Shown: positions 51,052 through 60,302, numbered from the stretch's first letter. The stretch: DNA of 64,000 nt from Alphaproteobacteria bacterium (GCA_029250225.1 JAQWUY010000016.1:1-64000), one strand, 5' to 3'. Made by a program: numbers and translations. Notes: generated by a model from the letters alone, not told the origin.

Positions 51052-51357
51052 TTATTTTTTTAATAATTCTTCTTCTAATTTAATAGATTTGTCTATTAAA
51101 TCTGCGTAAAATGATTTAATAAGTTCAATATTAATTCCAGAATTTACAGCATTTTCAATATTTCGATTCATTACTTGGTCTACACGATCTTGTAAGTGTG
51201 CAGGTATATTGTATTGTTTTTTAATTTTTGCAACTTGTTTTATTATTTCAAATCTTTTAGATATTAATTCAATGATATCATCATCTAAATTGTCAATTTG
51301 TATTCTGTGGTTATTTAATATTTTTTGAATTTCAGTTCTGTCTTGTAATTTATTCAT
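51052..51357 (-). CDS. chorismate mutase, AroQ class
   Basis: This 101-residue all-helical protein converts chorismate to prephenate. It has the AroQ opening IDNLDDDIIELISKRFEIIKQVAKIK in part (about 22-45) and the downstream QDRVDQVMNR segment (about 55-64) carrying active-site residues. It is a stand-alone monofunctional form. It is upstream of cobS on the same strand, with a 101 bp gap that I find empty. Confidence 0.88.
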   Translation of the reverse strand: MNKLQDRTEIQKILNNHRIQIDNLDDDIIELISKRFEIIKQVAKIKKQYNIPAHLQDRVDQVMNRNIENAVNSGINIELIKSFYADLIDKSIKLEEELLKK

Positions 51358-51400
51358 AATACATCTTTGTAATTTTTTAATTGTTTTTTAAATAGTTTTC

Positions 51401-51430
51401 TTGTTATTATTTTAGATATATGATTATAAT
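51401..51430 (+). promoter_or_regulatory. candidate promoter of the phoH-ybeY pair
   Basis: TTGTTA (51401-51406), an 18 nt spacer and a perfect TATAAT (51425-51430) lie about 39 bp before the phoH ATG. Confidence 0.55.
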
Positions 51431-51468
51431 AACTTATAGATATAATTTTAGTAAAATTAACATAACAA

Positions 51469-52443
51469 ATGACAAAAAACCATAAAATAGTAATAGAATT
51501 CGAAAACAATCGTATATTGCCAGTTGTTTTCGGGCATCACAACGATAACATAATTTACATTGAACAAGAATTAAACACAACTATTAATAATAGGGGCGGT
51601 GTTTTATATATTTCTGGTCATAAAGATGATGTTACAAAAACAAGAACAGTTGTTGATTTCTTGTATAATAAAGCAATTGAAAATAATGATTTAAAAAAAG
51701 CTGATGTGGAAACAGCAATCAGATTTTGCCTAGAACAAAAAAATTTACCAGATGATTGTAATAGTTCTAGTATTGTTACACCTAAAAAAACTATTTCTTC
51801 ACGCTCGCCGAAACAAATTGAATATATTGATAATATGCAAAAAAACACTTTATCATTTGGTATTGGTCCAGCAGGAACAGGTAAAACATACCTTGCCGTG
51901 GCACAAGGAATTAGTATGTTGTCATCTGGATTAGTTGATAAAATTATAATTACTAGACCGGTTGTAGAAGCTGGTGAAAATTTAGGTTTTTTACCTGGCG
52001 ATTTAAAAGAAAAGGTTGATCCTTATTTACGCCCAATATACGATGCTTTTTATGACTGTATGGATGGTGAAATTGTTAATCGCAAATTGGAAAACAATGA
52101 TATTGAAATTGCTCCACTTGCATATATGCGCGGTCGTACATTAAAAAATGCTTTCGTGATTTTAGATGAGGCTCAAAATACAACAACTATGCAAATGAAA
52201 ATGTTTTTGACTAGATTAGGGCAGAATACTAAAATGGTAATAACAGGTGATATTTCACAAGTTGATTTAGCAAAAAATGTAGATTCAGGATTAGTTCAAG
52301 CAATGAATATTTTATCAGGAATAGATGATATTAGTATATCACTATTTACATCAAAAGATGTTGTAAGGCATAAATTGGTGGGCGAAATTGTTAAAGCATA
52401 TGAACATAAAGAAAAAAAATCTTCTAATAAAAATGATAAATAA
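51469..52443 (+). CDS. PhoH-like ATPase
   Basis: This P-loop ATPase is often linked to RNA metabolism together with YbeY. An N-terminal KH-like part (about 1-90) precedes Walker A GIGPAGTGKTYLAVA near 135 and Walker B AFVILDEAQNTT near 229, both typical of PhoH. RPVVEAGENLGFLPGDL lies between them. It is 324 residues long and ends in a lysine-rich tail. It overlaps ybeY by 11 bp. Confidence 0.94.
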   Translation: MTKNHKIVIEFENNRILPVVFGHHNDNIIYIEQELNTTINNRGGVLYISGHKDDVTKTRTVVDFLYNKAIENNDLKKADVETAIRFCLEQKNLPDDCNSSSIVTPKKTISSRSPKQIEYIDNMQKNTLSFGIGPAGTGKTYLAVAQGISMLSSGLVDKIIITRPVVEAGENLGFLPGDLKEKVDPYLRPIYDAFYDCMDGEIVNRKLENNDIEIAPLAYMRGRTLKNAFVILDEAQNTTTMQMKMFLTRLGQNTKMVITGDISQVDLAKNVDSGLVQAMNILSGIDDISISLFTSKDVVRHKLVGEIVKAYEHKEKKSSNKNDK

Positions 52444-52918
52444 AATCACCCCCGAAATTATTTATAAATCTGATGCTTGGAAAAAATATGATGATATTGA
52501 ACAAGTGGTGAAAGATTCTTGTTCTACGGTTATTTCTCATTTTGATATTAAAAATTCTGAGGTTTCAGTGGTTTTAGCAGATGATAAATTTGTAAAAGAA
52601 TTAAATAAAAAATACCGTCATAAAGACAAACCTACGAATGTTTTATCTTTTCCTGCAATGGATGAATATAATATGGAAAACATTGAACAACTAGGCGATA
52701 TAATAATTGCATTTGAAACAACAGCACAAGAGGCAAAAAACCAAAACAAAAAATTTATTAATCACTTTACACATTTGACTGTGCACGGATTATTACATTT
52801 GTTGGGATATGACCATATGGAAAAAAAACAGGCTGAAGAAATGGAAGAGCTAGAAAAAACCATTTTATTAGAGATGGGAATTGATGACCCATACGAAGGT
52901 GCGGATTTGATAGGTTAA
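52433..52918 (+). CDS. ybeY: endoribonuclease YbeY
   Basis: YbeY is a zinc RNase for 16S rRNA maturation and ribosome quality control. The zinc motif H-x3-H-x5-H is in TVHGLLHLLGYDHM. PTNVLSFPAMDEY and LGDIIIAFET precede it. The frame begins at 52388 inside phoH, but the ATG at 52433 leaves only an 11 bp overlap and gives 161 residues, the usual length. Coupled translation with phoH is likely. Confidence 0.95.
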   Translation: MINKITPEIIYKSDAWKKYDDIEQVVKDSCSTVISHFDIKNSEVSVVLADDKFVKELNKKYRHKDKPTNVLSFPAMDEYNMENIEQLGDIIIAFETTAQEAKNQNKKFINHFTHLTVHGLLHLLGYDHMEKKQAEEMEELEKTILLEMGIDDPYEGADLIG

Positions 52919-52925
52919 ATTATAC

Positions 52926-52954
52926 TTGTCAAAAAAATAAAATTAAAATATGAT
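52926..52954 (+). promoter_or_regulatory. candidate internal promoter for the CorC-like gene
   Basis: TTGTCA (52926-52931), 17 nt and TATGAT (52949-52954) lie about 38 bp before the CorC-like ATG, so this gene may be transcribed on its own as well as from the phoH promoter. Confidence 0.4.
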
Positions 52955-52992
52955 TATATTATCATTATAAGATTAAGGAATAAATCAAAGAA

Positions 52993-53853
52993 ATGAGTGA
53001 ATACCTCTCGAAAAAAGTTAAAAAAATGGCATCTGTTATATCTGCCATTAAATCAAAAATTACTAAAAATAAAAATCGTGGAATTAGAGAAAATCTAGAA
53101 TACTTACTACAACAGCACGAAAACAGAAAAACCCCATTGCAAGAAGACGAACGCCGACTAATCAGTAATATTTTGATTATTGGTAATAAAACAGTTAATG
53201 ATATTATGGTTCCGCGTTCTCTAATTAGTGCTATTGATGTTAATATGCCATTGCAAAAAGCAGTAGAAAAAATTACTAAGAATCCGCATTCAAGATATCC
53301 GGTTTACGACAATAGTTTAGATAATATTGTTGGTATGGTTCACGTTAAAAGTGTTTTGTCATCAATAGTCAATAATATTAAACCTAATTTTAATGATTTA
53401 ATGCACAATATTATATTTGTTGTGCCAAGTATGAATGTAATTGATCTAATGTTAAAAATGCAGATTGAAAAATTACATATTGCAATTGTTGTTGATGAAT
53501 TCGGCGGTGTTGATGGTTTAGTAACCATTGAAGATGTAGTAGAAGAAATTGTTGGTAACATTGATGATGAACACGATGTAAAGCCTGTTTTATATAAAAA
53601 GGGAGACGGCGGAAAAATAATAATAGACGCACGCCTTAAACTAGAAGAACTAGAAGGTAAATTAGGCGATATACTTAGTGAAGAAGAGCGTCAAGAAGAT
53701 ATCGATACAGTAGGTGGCTTGTTGGTTTATCTACTAGGCAGGGTTGCCTCAAAAGGCGAGGTTGTATTGCACGAAAATTCAGGTATAAAGTTTGTTGTTT
53801 TGAAATCGAACCCGAGACGAATAAAAACAATTGAAATTATAAAACCAAAATAA
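52993..53853 (+). CDS. CorC/TlyC-type CBS-domain protein
   Basis: This cytoplasmic protein has two CBS domains (about 70-195, with NDIMVPRSLISAID and IAIVVDEFGGVDGLVTIEDVVEEIVG) and a C-terminal CorC_HlyC domain (about 205-286, with DTVGGLLVYLLGRV). It lacks the membrane DUF21 domain, as in CorC. Family members are linked to magnesium/cobalt efflux; some were named hemolysins. It follows phoH-ybeY in the usual order, though the apolipoprotein acyltransferase gene lnt often found next is absent here. It is 286 residues long. Confidence 0.9.
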   Translation: MSEYLSKKVKKMASVISAIKSKITKNKNRGIRENLEYLLQQHENRKTPLQEDERRLISNILIIGNKTVNDIMVPRSLISAIDVNMPLQKAVEKITKNPHSRYPVYDNSLDNIVGMVHVKSVLSSIVNNIKPNFNDLMHNIIFVVPSMNVIDLMLKMQIEKLHIAIVVDEFGGVDGLVTIEDVVEEIVGNIDDEHDVKPVLYKKGDGGKIIIDARLKLEELEGKLGDILSEEERQEDIDTVGGLLVYLLGRVASKGEVVLHENSGIKFVVLKSNPRRIKTIEIIKPK

Positions 53854-53981
53854 TAAAAATACTAATTTTTTGTTAGTATTATCTTATAATATTTATTACT
53901 TTTAAATTATACTAAAATATAATATAATTATTGTATGAAATGTAACTTTTAAGCGGTTATTATAATTATTTAGGAAAAAAT

Positions 53982-54641
53982 ATGTCAAAAAATATACTTA
54001 TATCTCCGTCTATATTAGCTAGTGATTTTTCAAAGTTAGGCGAAGAAATAACTGCACTTGATAAAGCTGGTGCTGATTGGATGCATATTGATGTTATGGA
54101 TGGACATTTTGTTCCTAATATATCTTTTGGTGGCTGTGTTTTAAATGCTATTAAACCGTATACTAAAAAAACTATGGATACTCATCTTATGATTAATCCA
54201 GTTCAGCCGTATATTGATGATTTTGTTAAATCTGGTTCAGATATTATTTCTGCTCATATTGAAACCCCACATATTCATAGTACATTACAAAAAATTAAAA
54301 GCCACAAAATAAAAGCTGGTGTTGTATTGAATCCAGGAACACCAGCTAGTGCAATCTTGCCTGTAATCGAATTAGTTGATTTAGTATTAGTAATGACGGT
54401 AAATCCAGGCTTTGGCGGACAAAAATTTCTATATGATCAATTGGATAAAATTTACGAAATTCGTGAAATTATCGATACTTGTTCGCGTCACATTGATTTA
54501 CAAGTTGACGGCGGAATTACTTTTGAAACTGCACCCCTTGCGATTGAAGCCGGTGCAAATGTGTTAGTTGCAGGAACAGCAACCTTTAAAGGTGGTGTTG
54601 ATGCATATGCGGATAATATATCTAAACTGCGTGGAGGATAA
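53982..54641 (+). CDS. rpe: ribulose-phosphate 3-epimerase
   Basis: Rpe interconverts ribulose 5-phosphate and xylulose 5-phosphate. The TIM barrel shows SPSILASDFSKLGEE, DWMHIDVMDGHFVPN, LVLVMTVNPGFGGQKF and DLQVDGGI, with the metal His and Asp ligands in place. At 219 residues it is full length. AGGAA precedes the ATG. The 128 bp gap upstream holds a weak 8-bp hairpin (53858-53865 and 53873-53880) but no clear terminator. Confidence 0.97.
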   Translation: MSKNILISPSILASDFSKLGEEITALDKAGADWMHIDVMDGHFVPNISFGGCVLNAIKPYTKKTMDTHLMINPVQPYIDDFVKSGSDIISAHIETPHIHSTLQKIKSHKIKAGVVLNPGTPASAILPVIELVDLVLVMTVNPGFGGQKFLYDQLDKIYEIREIIDTCSRHIDLQVDGGITFETAPLAIEAGANVLVAGTATFKGGVDAYADNISKLRGG

Positions 54642-54646
54642 TTTAC

Positions 54647-56254
54647 ATGCAATTAAATATTAGTAAAATTGGTGTTAAGATAGTAATAAATTCACCATTC
54701 TTATATACTAATATGGTTAGTCCACTTAAAATTGAAGATGATTTGTCAAAAACTCCATCTTTCTGGATAGGTGATGCACAAAAAGGTAATGAAATCCTAC
54801 GAGGTATTTTTAACTGGGACGAAATAAAAGAGATAGAAGAACTAGAAGAACTAGGCTTAGAATGCCCTTGGGATCACAAAAAACCTTCGCATTCGTGGCT
54901 AGAATATGCTCATTCTTTTGAATGGATTTATGATGTGCGCGCAACTAGTACTTCTATATCGCAAGAAAGAAGCGTTGATTGGGTTGAAAAATGGCTTAAA
55001 AAATATGAAAAAGTTAAACAACCAATATGGCGTAGTGATATTGTCGCAAGAAGACTAAGTAGTTGGTTGGCAAATTTCAATTATATAACATCAAATATGA
55101 ACAAAAGAGCTAATGATGCTTTCATAGAGTCAATATCTATGCATATTGGGCATTTAATTTTTACCAATTCTTATGATTGCACCACAGAACAACAAAAATT
55201 AACTGCTAAGCGAGGATTAATTATCGGATTATTAGCTAGTAACAATAAAACGGTCGATGTTAAATTTCACCTAAATGAATTTTATCAGATTTTAGAAGAT
55301 AATTTAAACGGTGATGGTATGAATAAGTTTCGTAATATACCGGTTCAAGTTAGTTTTGCAAAAGATGCGTTTATGGTTCAATCTATGTTAAATAAATTAT
55401 CTATTAATTCGCCGGATTCTTTAGATGATTCAATTGTTAAAATATTATCAGTATTAAAAGTATTTACTTGTTCAGACGGCAGTTTTGCACATTTTGCTGG
55501 TGCTGGTGGCTCGTTACATTATTTGAAGCAAATATTAAATCGTTATGCTAGAAAAATATATAATACAACAAAACTAGAAGAAACTGGTTTTTATAATGTT
55601 AATGCCGGCAAAACGCAGGTGTTATTTGATTGTAGTAATCGTTCTGAAACAATTTATGATGATGCTGGGATATTAAGTTTTGAAATGAATCACTCTAAAC
55701 AAAGAATTTTTGCCAATTGCGGTTATTATAAAAATTTAGATACTCCTATGTATAATGCTTGTAAAAACACAGCGGCTCATAATACTATTACTGTTAATAA
55801 TTACAATGCATTATCAATCGGTAATCGTTCGCGTATTACAAAAGTAAAAGGCTCGTTAATAAATGATAAAGGTTGGTCGTTATTACAAGGTAGTCACGAT
55901 GGATTTGAAAAAATTACTAATAGTTTATTGAAAAGAGTAATTGCGATTAATGAAAACGGAACCGAAATTATAGGTGAAGATTCATTTGAACGATTAGTTG
56001 GTATACACGATATTACTTCTAGGTTTCATTTACACCCAGATGTAAAAGTTTCGATTTTATCTTCTAAGCACGAAGCAATGCTACAAGTTGGAAAACAAGG
56101 TTGGAAATTTAAAATAGAAGGTGGCAAATTATCCCTACAACCAAGTTTCTTTGTTGATGCACAAGGAAATAGCCGTAAAACAAATCAATTAGTATTTGAA
56201 ACCAAATCAATATCACAATATGTTACTATGCGTTGGCATATTTCGTTGCAATAA
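54647..56254 (+). CDS. heparinase II/III-family protein
   Basis: This 535-residue protein has an alpha/alpha-barrel N-terminal part and a C-terminal beta domain in which SFEMNHSKQRIFANCGYY (about 342-359), AAHNTITVNNYNA (about 377-389) and RFHLHPDV (about 458) match the heparinase II/III domain. No signal peptide is visible. Alphaproteobacteria commonly carry a relative just before purH, as here, and its substrate is unknown. It begins 5 bp after rpe. Confidence 0.85.
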   Translation: MQLNISKIGVKIVINSPFLYTNMVSPLKIEDDLSKTPSFWIGDAQKGNEILRGIFNWDEIKEIEELEELGLECPWDHKKPSHSWLEYAHSFEWIYDVRATSTSISQERSVDWVEKWLKKYEKVKQPIWRSDIVARRLSSWLANFNYITSNMNKRANDAFIESISMHIGHLIFTNSYDCTTEQQKLTAKRGLIIGLLASNNKTVDVKFHLNEFYQILEDNLNGDGMNKFRNIPVQVSFAKDAFMVQSMLNKLSINSPDSLDDSIVKILSVLKVFTCSDGSFAHFAGAGGSLHYLKQILNRYARKIYNTTKLEETGFYNVNAGKTQVLFDCSNRSETIYDDAGILSFEMNHSKQRIFANCGYYKNLDTPMYNACKNTAAHNTITVNNYNALSIGNRSRITKVKGSLINDKGWSLLQGSHDGFEKITNSLLKRVIAINENGTEIIGEDSFERLVGIHDITSRFHLHPDVKVSILSSKHEAMLQVGKQGWKFKIEGGKLSLQPSFFVDAQGNSRKTNQLVFETKSISQYVTMRWHISLQ

Positions 56255-56296
56255 AACACAAAAAACATTAGCATGTACTTAATTTAAGGAAAACAT

Positions 56297-57856
56297 ATGA
56301 CAAAGATACAACGAGCCTTAATATCCGTTTCTGATAAAACAGGTATTGTAGAATTTGCAAAAAGCTTAGCAAAGCATAAAATACAAATATTATCAACAGG
56401 TGGCACTGCTAAAACATTAAAAGAAGCAGGTGTTATAGTTACTGATGTATCAAAACACACAGAATTTCCTGAAATTCTTGATGGAAGAGTTAAAACATTA
56501 CACCCTAAAATACACGCTGGTATTTTAAGTGTTCGTGATAACGATAAACATAATATAGCACTGGAAACGCAAAATATATCTAATATTGATATGGTGGTTG
56601 TAAATCTTTACCCGTTTGCTGAAACCGTAAAAAAAGGTGCTGATTATGATGAATGTATTGAAAATATTGACATCGGCGGGCCTGCTATGGTGCGAAGCTG
56701 TGCTAAAAACCATAAATATACCACTATTGTTACAAACCCCAATCAATATGATTTGGTATTACAAGAAATAAATTACAATATGGGTGAAACAACATATGAA
56801 ATGCGTAAATCACTAGCCATAGAAGCATTTTCACATACAGCAGAATATGACTTAAATATTGCAAATTGGTTTTCAAAACAAAACGAACAAAAAATTCCAA
56901 CTAAGATATTTAATGTTGCTAATTTAAAGAATGAATTGCGTTACGGTGAAAATCCTCATCAAAAAGCGGTATTATATAGTTTCGACAATGATAATATTGG
57001 GATAATAGGAGCCAAGAAACTACAAGGTAAAGAACTGTCATATAACAATATAAACGATGCTGATAGTGCATTTGAAATCGTTTATGAATATGATGAACCT
57101 GCTTGTGTGATAATTAAACATGCTAATCCTTGTGGGATAGCGATTGGTGATAATGCAAAAGATGCTTGGGAAAAAGCTCTGTCTTGCGACCCTGTATCGG
57201 CTTTTGGCGGTATAGTTGCATTTAATTGTGAAGTGAAAGAAGATTTAGTACAAGCATTAGGCGATATATTCCTAGAAGTTATTGTAGCCCCAAGTTTTAG
57301 CGAAGAATTTTTAAATTCTGTTAAGTTACGCCAAAATTTAAGATTATTAGAAACTGGTGCAGTTGAAAATAAAAAACAAGATTCAAATATGATTAAATAT
57401 ATTTCGGGTGGATTGTTAATTCAATCTAAGGATAATGCAAAAATTAGTAAAGATGATTGTCGCGTTGTGACAAAAACTCAACCAACTGAACAACAATGGA
57501 ATGATTTAATGTTTGCTTGGAAATCAGTAAAAAATGTAAAATCTAATGCTATTGTTTATGCGAAAAACGGCAAGTCCATTGGAATAGGTGCAGGACAAAC
57601 AAGTCGTGTAGATTCTGCCGTTATCGGAGCAAAAAAAATAAAATCATTTTTTGATGCAAAACAAGATACAAAGGGCATTGTTGTAGCTAGTGATGCATTT
57701 TTCCCATTCGCTGATGGGTTGCAGGTATGTATCGATGCTGGTATTAGTGCAGTTATTCAACCAGGTGGCTCAGTAAATGATGAAGAAGTTATAAAATGTG
57801 CTGATAAAGCAGGCATAGCGATGATATTTACAGGGATGAGACATTTTAAACATTAA
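56297..57856 (+). CDS. purH: bifunctional AICAR transformylase/IMP cyclohydrolase
   Basis: PurH carries out the last two steps of IMP synthesis. The N-terminal cyclohydrolase part has RALISVSDKTGIVEFA and LSTGGTAKTLKEAG; the transformylase part has LRYGENPHQKA (about 214), KHANPCGIAIG (about 274) and SDAFFPFADG (about 470). At 519 residues it is full length. AAGGA precedes the ATG. Confidence 0.97.
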   Translation: MTKIQRALISVSDKTGIVEFAKSLAKHKIQILSTGGTAKTLKEAGVIVTDVSKHTEFPEILDGRVKTLHPKIHAGILSVRDNDKHNIALETQNISNIDMVVVNLYPFAETVKKGADYDECIENIDIGGPAMVRSCAKNHKYTTIVTNPNQYDLVLQEINYNMGETTYEMRKSLAIEAFSHTAEYDLNIANWFSKQNEQKIPTKIFNVANLKNELRYGENPHQKAVLYSFDNDNIGIIGAKKLQGKELSYNNINDADSAFEIVYEYDEPACVIIKHANPCGIAIGDNAKDAWEKALSCDPVSAFGGIVAFNCEVKEDLVQALGDIFLEVIVAPSFSEEFLNSVKLRQNLRLLETGAVENKKQDSNMIKYISGGLLIQSKDNAKISKDDCRVVTKTQPTEQQWNDLMFAWKSVKNVKSNAIVYAKNGKSIGIGAGQTSRVDSAVIGAKKIKSFFDAKQDTKGIVVASDAFFPFADGLQVCIDAGISAVIQPGGSVNDEEVIKCADKAGIAMIFTGMRHFKH

Positions 57857-57868
57857 TGGTATGTAGTT

Positions 57869-58207
57869 ATGGCTTATGTAGTTGGTGAAAATTGTATTAA
57901 ATGTGTGTACTCCGATTGTGTTGATGTATGCCCCGTTGATTGCTTTTATGTGGGCGAAAATATGTTGGTTATCAATCCCGATGAATGTATCGATTGTGGT
58001 GTTTGTGAACCAGAATGCCCAGCTGAAGCCATTTTCCCAGACACAGATGAAAGAGCCGAGCCTTGGATGGAGTTAAATCGTGAATTTTCCGAAATATGGC
58101 CTAATATATCAGAAAAAAGAGATGCTCTTCCTGATGCCGATGAATGGAACGGCAAAGAAAATAAATATTCCGAACACTTTTCTAAGGAAGCCGGTGAAGG
58201 CGATTAA
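57869..58207 (+). CDS. fdxA: 7Fe-type ferredoxin (FdxA family)
   Basis: This seven-iron ferredoxin of 112 residues has an N-terminal [3Fe-4S] and a [4Fe-4S] cluster. The first cysteine set is in [18 protein letters not shown] (about 9-26) and the second in [16 protein letters not shown] (about 40-55). The acidic C-terminal tail is typical of FdxA. Electron donors could include the ferredoxin reductase at 8.9 kb. It lies 12 bp after purH, and its stop is followed within 3 bp by the first of two duplicated non-coding units. Confidence 0.93.
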   Translation: MAYVVGENCIKCVYSDCVDVCPVDCFYVGENMLVINPDECIDCGVCEPECPAEAIFPDTDERAEPWMELNREFSEIWPNISEKRDALPDADEWNGKENKYSEHFSKEAGEGD

Positions 58208-58209
58208 TA

Positions 58210-58357
58210 GGTATGCATTAAATGCATACCAGACTTTACCTTATATCTATTTACAATATGGTACAGTATTGGTATAAGATAATTATCTTAAAGAACTTTT
58301 TGTATTTAAGACTCCCTGTTCAAACTTGCTAGGCTCTTATGAGCCTAGCTTTTTTTT
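58210..58357 (+). ncRNA. duplicated terminator-ended unit, copy 1 (candidate sRNA or fdxA 3' UTR RNA)
   Basis: This roughly 148 bp unit has no ORF. It begins with a perfect 9-bp hairpin, GGTATGCAT (58210-58218) and ATGCATACC (58222-58230). A dyad AAGATAATTATCTT follows near 58276-58290, then a short unpaired CTCCC-containing stretch, and a strong intrinsic terminator. It is repeated 240 bp downstream with four substitutions over about 140 bp. As it starts 3 bp after the fdxA stop, it could be a 3'-UTR-derived RNA. The RNA call is inference; the repeat and the terminator are directly visible. Confidence 0.5.
58328..58357 (+). terminator. intrinsic terminator of copy 1 / fdxA
   Basis: A perfect GC-rich 9-bp stem (GCTAGGCTC at 58328-58336 and GAGCCTAGC at 58341-58349) with loop TTAT is followed by eight T. 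It works rightward only; there is no T run on the other side. Confidence 0.93.
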
Positions 58358-58449
58358 ATTTTTTGAGAATTTTAACAATAGAAATAATGTTATGTATTTA
58401 TACTTAATGGTTTTTTCGTATTAAGTTATATTTTCTTCTTATAAAACTC

Positions 58450-58596
58450 GATATGCATCAAATGCATACCAGACTTTACCTTATATCTATTTACAATATG
58501 GTACGGCATTGGTATAAAATAATTATCTTAAAGAACTTTTTGTATTTAAGACTCCCTGTTCAAACTTGCTAGGCTCTTATGAGCCTAGCTTTTTTT
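58450..58596 (+). ncRNA. duplicated terminator-ended unit, copy 2 (candidate sRNA)
   Basis: This is the second copy of the 58210 unit. The first hairpin is shortened to TATGCAT/ATGCATA plus a mismatch, and the central dyad AAGATAATTATCTT loses a pair through a g-to-a change, while the single-stranded CTCCC stretch and the terminator are unchanged. Unlike copy 1 it is preceded by 92 bp of intergenic DNA, so if transcribed independently it needs its own promoter, for which I see only weak AT-rich options. It ends 3 bp before the convergent dusA stop. Confidence 0.5.
58568..58596 (+). terminator. intrinsic terminator of copy 2
   Basis: Same 9-bp stem and TTAT loop as copy 1 (58568-58576 and 58581-58589), followed by seven T. 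It faces the dusA 3' end and reads rightward. Confidence 0.93.
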
Positions 58597-58599
58597 ATT

Positions 58600-59574
58600 T
58601 TAATTTGTAAATTCAAGAGCTTTCTTAACTACATCTGTTGTAGTATCTTTATCAAACATATTTTCACTTAAATAGCGACGAAATGCTTTACCGCCTTTTT
58701 GTGAATGGAATATCCCCATAAGGTGTTTTGCCATTGTGCTAATAGGGGTGCCTTGTTTAGCTTGTGTATCCATATACTTAATGTATTCTAAAATAACTTC
58801 TTGTCTTGATAATATTTCATTATGTTCATTAAATAATATATTGTCGATATTGTGTAATACATCATATGGTGTTTGGTATGCACTTCGACCAATCATTGCT
58901 CCATCGACAAATTGTAAGTGTTGTTTTACTTGCTCTAAGTCTGTTATTCCGCCGTTTATTATTATTTTTAATTCAGGGAAATCTTGTTTTAGTTTATAAA
59001 CATAATCATATTTTAGAGGTGGTATTTGACGGTTTTCTTTGGGGCTTAATCCTTTTAAAATAGCAACTCTGGCGTGGACTATAAATGTTTTACATTTTGT
59101 TTTGTTCGCAACTATATCAACAAAAGACTTAACATTTTCATATTTATCATTATTATCAACACCAATACGATGTTTTATTGTCACTTCTTTGTCTGTATTG
59201 TTGGCCATTGCGTTCAAGCAATCCACAACTAGATCGGGTTCTTGCATCAATATTGCGCCAATTTTTCCATTTTGTACGCGTTCAGATGGACAACCAACAT
59301 TTAAATTTATTTCATCATAGTTATAATTTGTGCAATGTTTTGTTGCCGTTATTAGCTCATCTACATTTGAACCCCCTAGTTGCACAGCAATAGGGTGTTC
59401 AGATTCATTGTATTTTAAGTGTTTATCTACATCGCCGTATGTTAATGCGGGTGCGGTAACCATTTCAGTATATAGTAATGATTTTTTTGACATAATTCTA
59501 GCTAGAACGCGATAATGCCTATCTGTCCATTCCATCATCGGAGCTATGCTAAATGTTCTATCTATACTTCCCAT
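58600..59574 (-). CDS. dusA: tRNA-dihydrouridine synthase A
   Basis: DusA reduces uridines 20/20a in the tRNA D-loop using FMN and NADPH. It has SIAPMMEWTDRHYR, LNVGCPSERVQNG with the catalytic cysteine (near 96), VKHRIGVDN-like IKHRIGVDNNDKYE and INGGITDLEQV. The DusA-specific C-terminal HLMGIFHSQKGGKAFRRYLS is present. The frame extends to a TTG at 59586; the ATG at 59574 is preferred, giving 324 residues. Confidence 0.95.
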   Translation of the reverse strand: MGSIDRTFSIAPMMEWTDRHYRVLARIMSKKSLLYTEMVTAPALTYGDVDKHLKYNESEHPIAVQLGGSNVDELITATKHCTNYNYDEINLNVGCPSERVQNGKIGAILMQEPDLVVDCLNAMANNTDKEVTIKHRIGVDNNDKYENVKSFVDIVANKTKCKTFIVHARVAILKGLSPKENRQIPPLKYDYVYKLKQDFPELKIIINGGITDLEQVKQHLQFVDGAMIGRSAYQTPYDVLHNIDNILFNEHNEILSRQEVILEYIKYMDTQAKQGTPISTMAKHLMGIFHSQKGGKAFRRYLSENMFDKDTTTDVVKKALEFTN

Positions 59575-59633
59575 ATTAAACCACAATCTTTTTATTTTGA
59601 TTTACAATATTAATACAATGCAAGAAAATCAAA

Positions 59634-60287
59634 TTATATTGGTAATTCTTCTTCTTTTATTTCACCAATATAATCTTCGATAGATTTTGAAAGATTTTGC
59701 TCTTTTCCTTTAAAGAAATGATCTATGTCTTTGAATCTATCATATGCTACTTTTACATTGCGTTGTGCATTTAATTTATCAACTAATTTATCAACTTCTT
59801 CAACGGGAACGACAGAGTCACCTTCGCCTTGAATTATTAATCCGCTAGTAGGGCAAGGTGTTAAGAATGAAAAATCAAACATATTTACTGGTGGAGCAAC
59901 AGCTACAAAATTTGTAACCTCTGGGCGACGCATTAATAGTTGCATTGCAATCCAAGATCCGAATGAAAATCCAGCAATCCATATTTCATTTACACCCTCG
60001 TTTTGTGATTGTAACCAATCTAGCGCACAAGCAGCATCTGCTAGTTCACCTTCACCATCTGAAAATCCGCCTTGCGATTTACCTACTCCGCGGAAATTAA
60101 ACCTTAGTGTAGAAAACCCAGCATTAGCAAATGTATGAAACATTGTATATATTACTTTGTTATTCATTGTTCCACCGTGTTGTGGGTGTGGATGTAAAAT
60201 TAGAACGATAGGAGCATTTTCTCTGTTATTTTTCTTGTAAACACCTTCTATTCGTCCATCTGGACCATTAAAAATTATTTCTGGCAT
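59634..60287 (-). CDS. alpha/beta hydrolase (COG2945-like)
   Basis: This 217-residue alpha/beta-fold hydrolase has LILHPHPQHGGTMNNKV (about 29-45), FRGVGKSQGGFSDGEGE (about 66-82), the nucleophile elbow GFSFGSW (serine near 107) and a late Asp/His pair in QGEGDSVVP and DIDHFF. Its substrate is unknown. Relatives often sit next to the SUF cluster in Alphaproteobacteria, as it does here divergently, so the neighbourhood may reflect function. Confidence 0.85.
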   Translation of the reverse strand: MPEIIFNGPDGRIEGVYKKNNRENAPIVLILHPHPQHGGTMNNKVIYTMFHTFANAGFSTLRFNFRGVGKSQGGFSDGEGELADAACALDWLQSQNEGVNEIWIAGFSFGSWIAMQLLMRRPEVTNFVAVAPPVNMFDFSFLTPCPTSGLIIQGEGDSVVPVEEVDKLVDKLNAQRNVKVAYDRFKDIDHFFKGKEQNLSKSIEDYIGEIKEEELPI

Positions 60288-60302
60288 ATTGTGACCTTTT
60301 TA

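Larger units (their letters stand above)
58212..58597 (+). repeat. pair of direct repeats, about 145 bp each, 240 bp apart
   Basis: Copy 1 runs 58212-58357 and copy 2 runs 58452-58596, same orientation. Differences seen are t/c at 58219, a/g at 58265, t/c at 58267 and g/a at 58278, plus one fewer T at the end. The first 95 bp between the copies show no resemblance to the unit. Confidence 0.97.

Noticed and set aside
53858-53880. Hairpin after the CorC-like gene as a terminator
   Set aside because: The stem is AT-only and no T run follows it.
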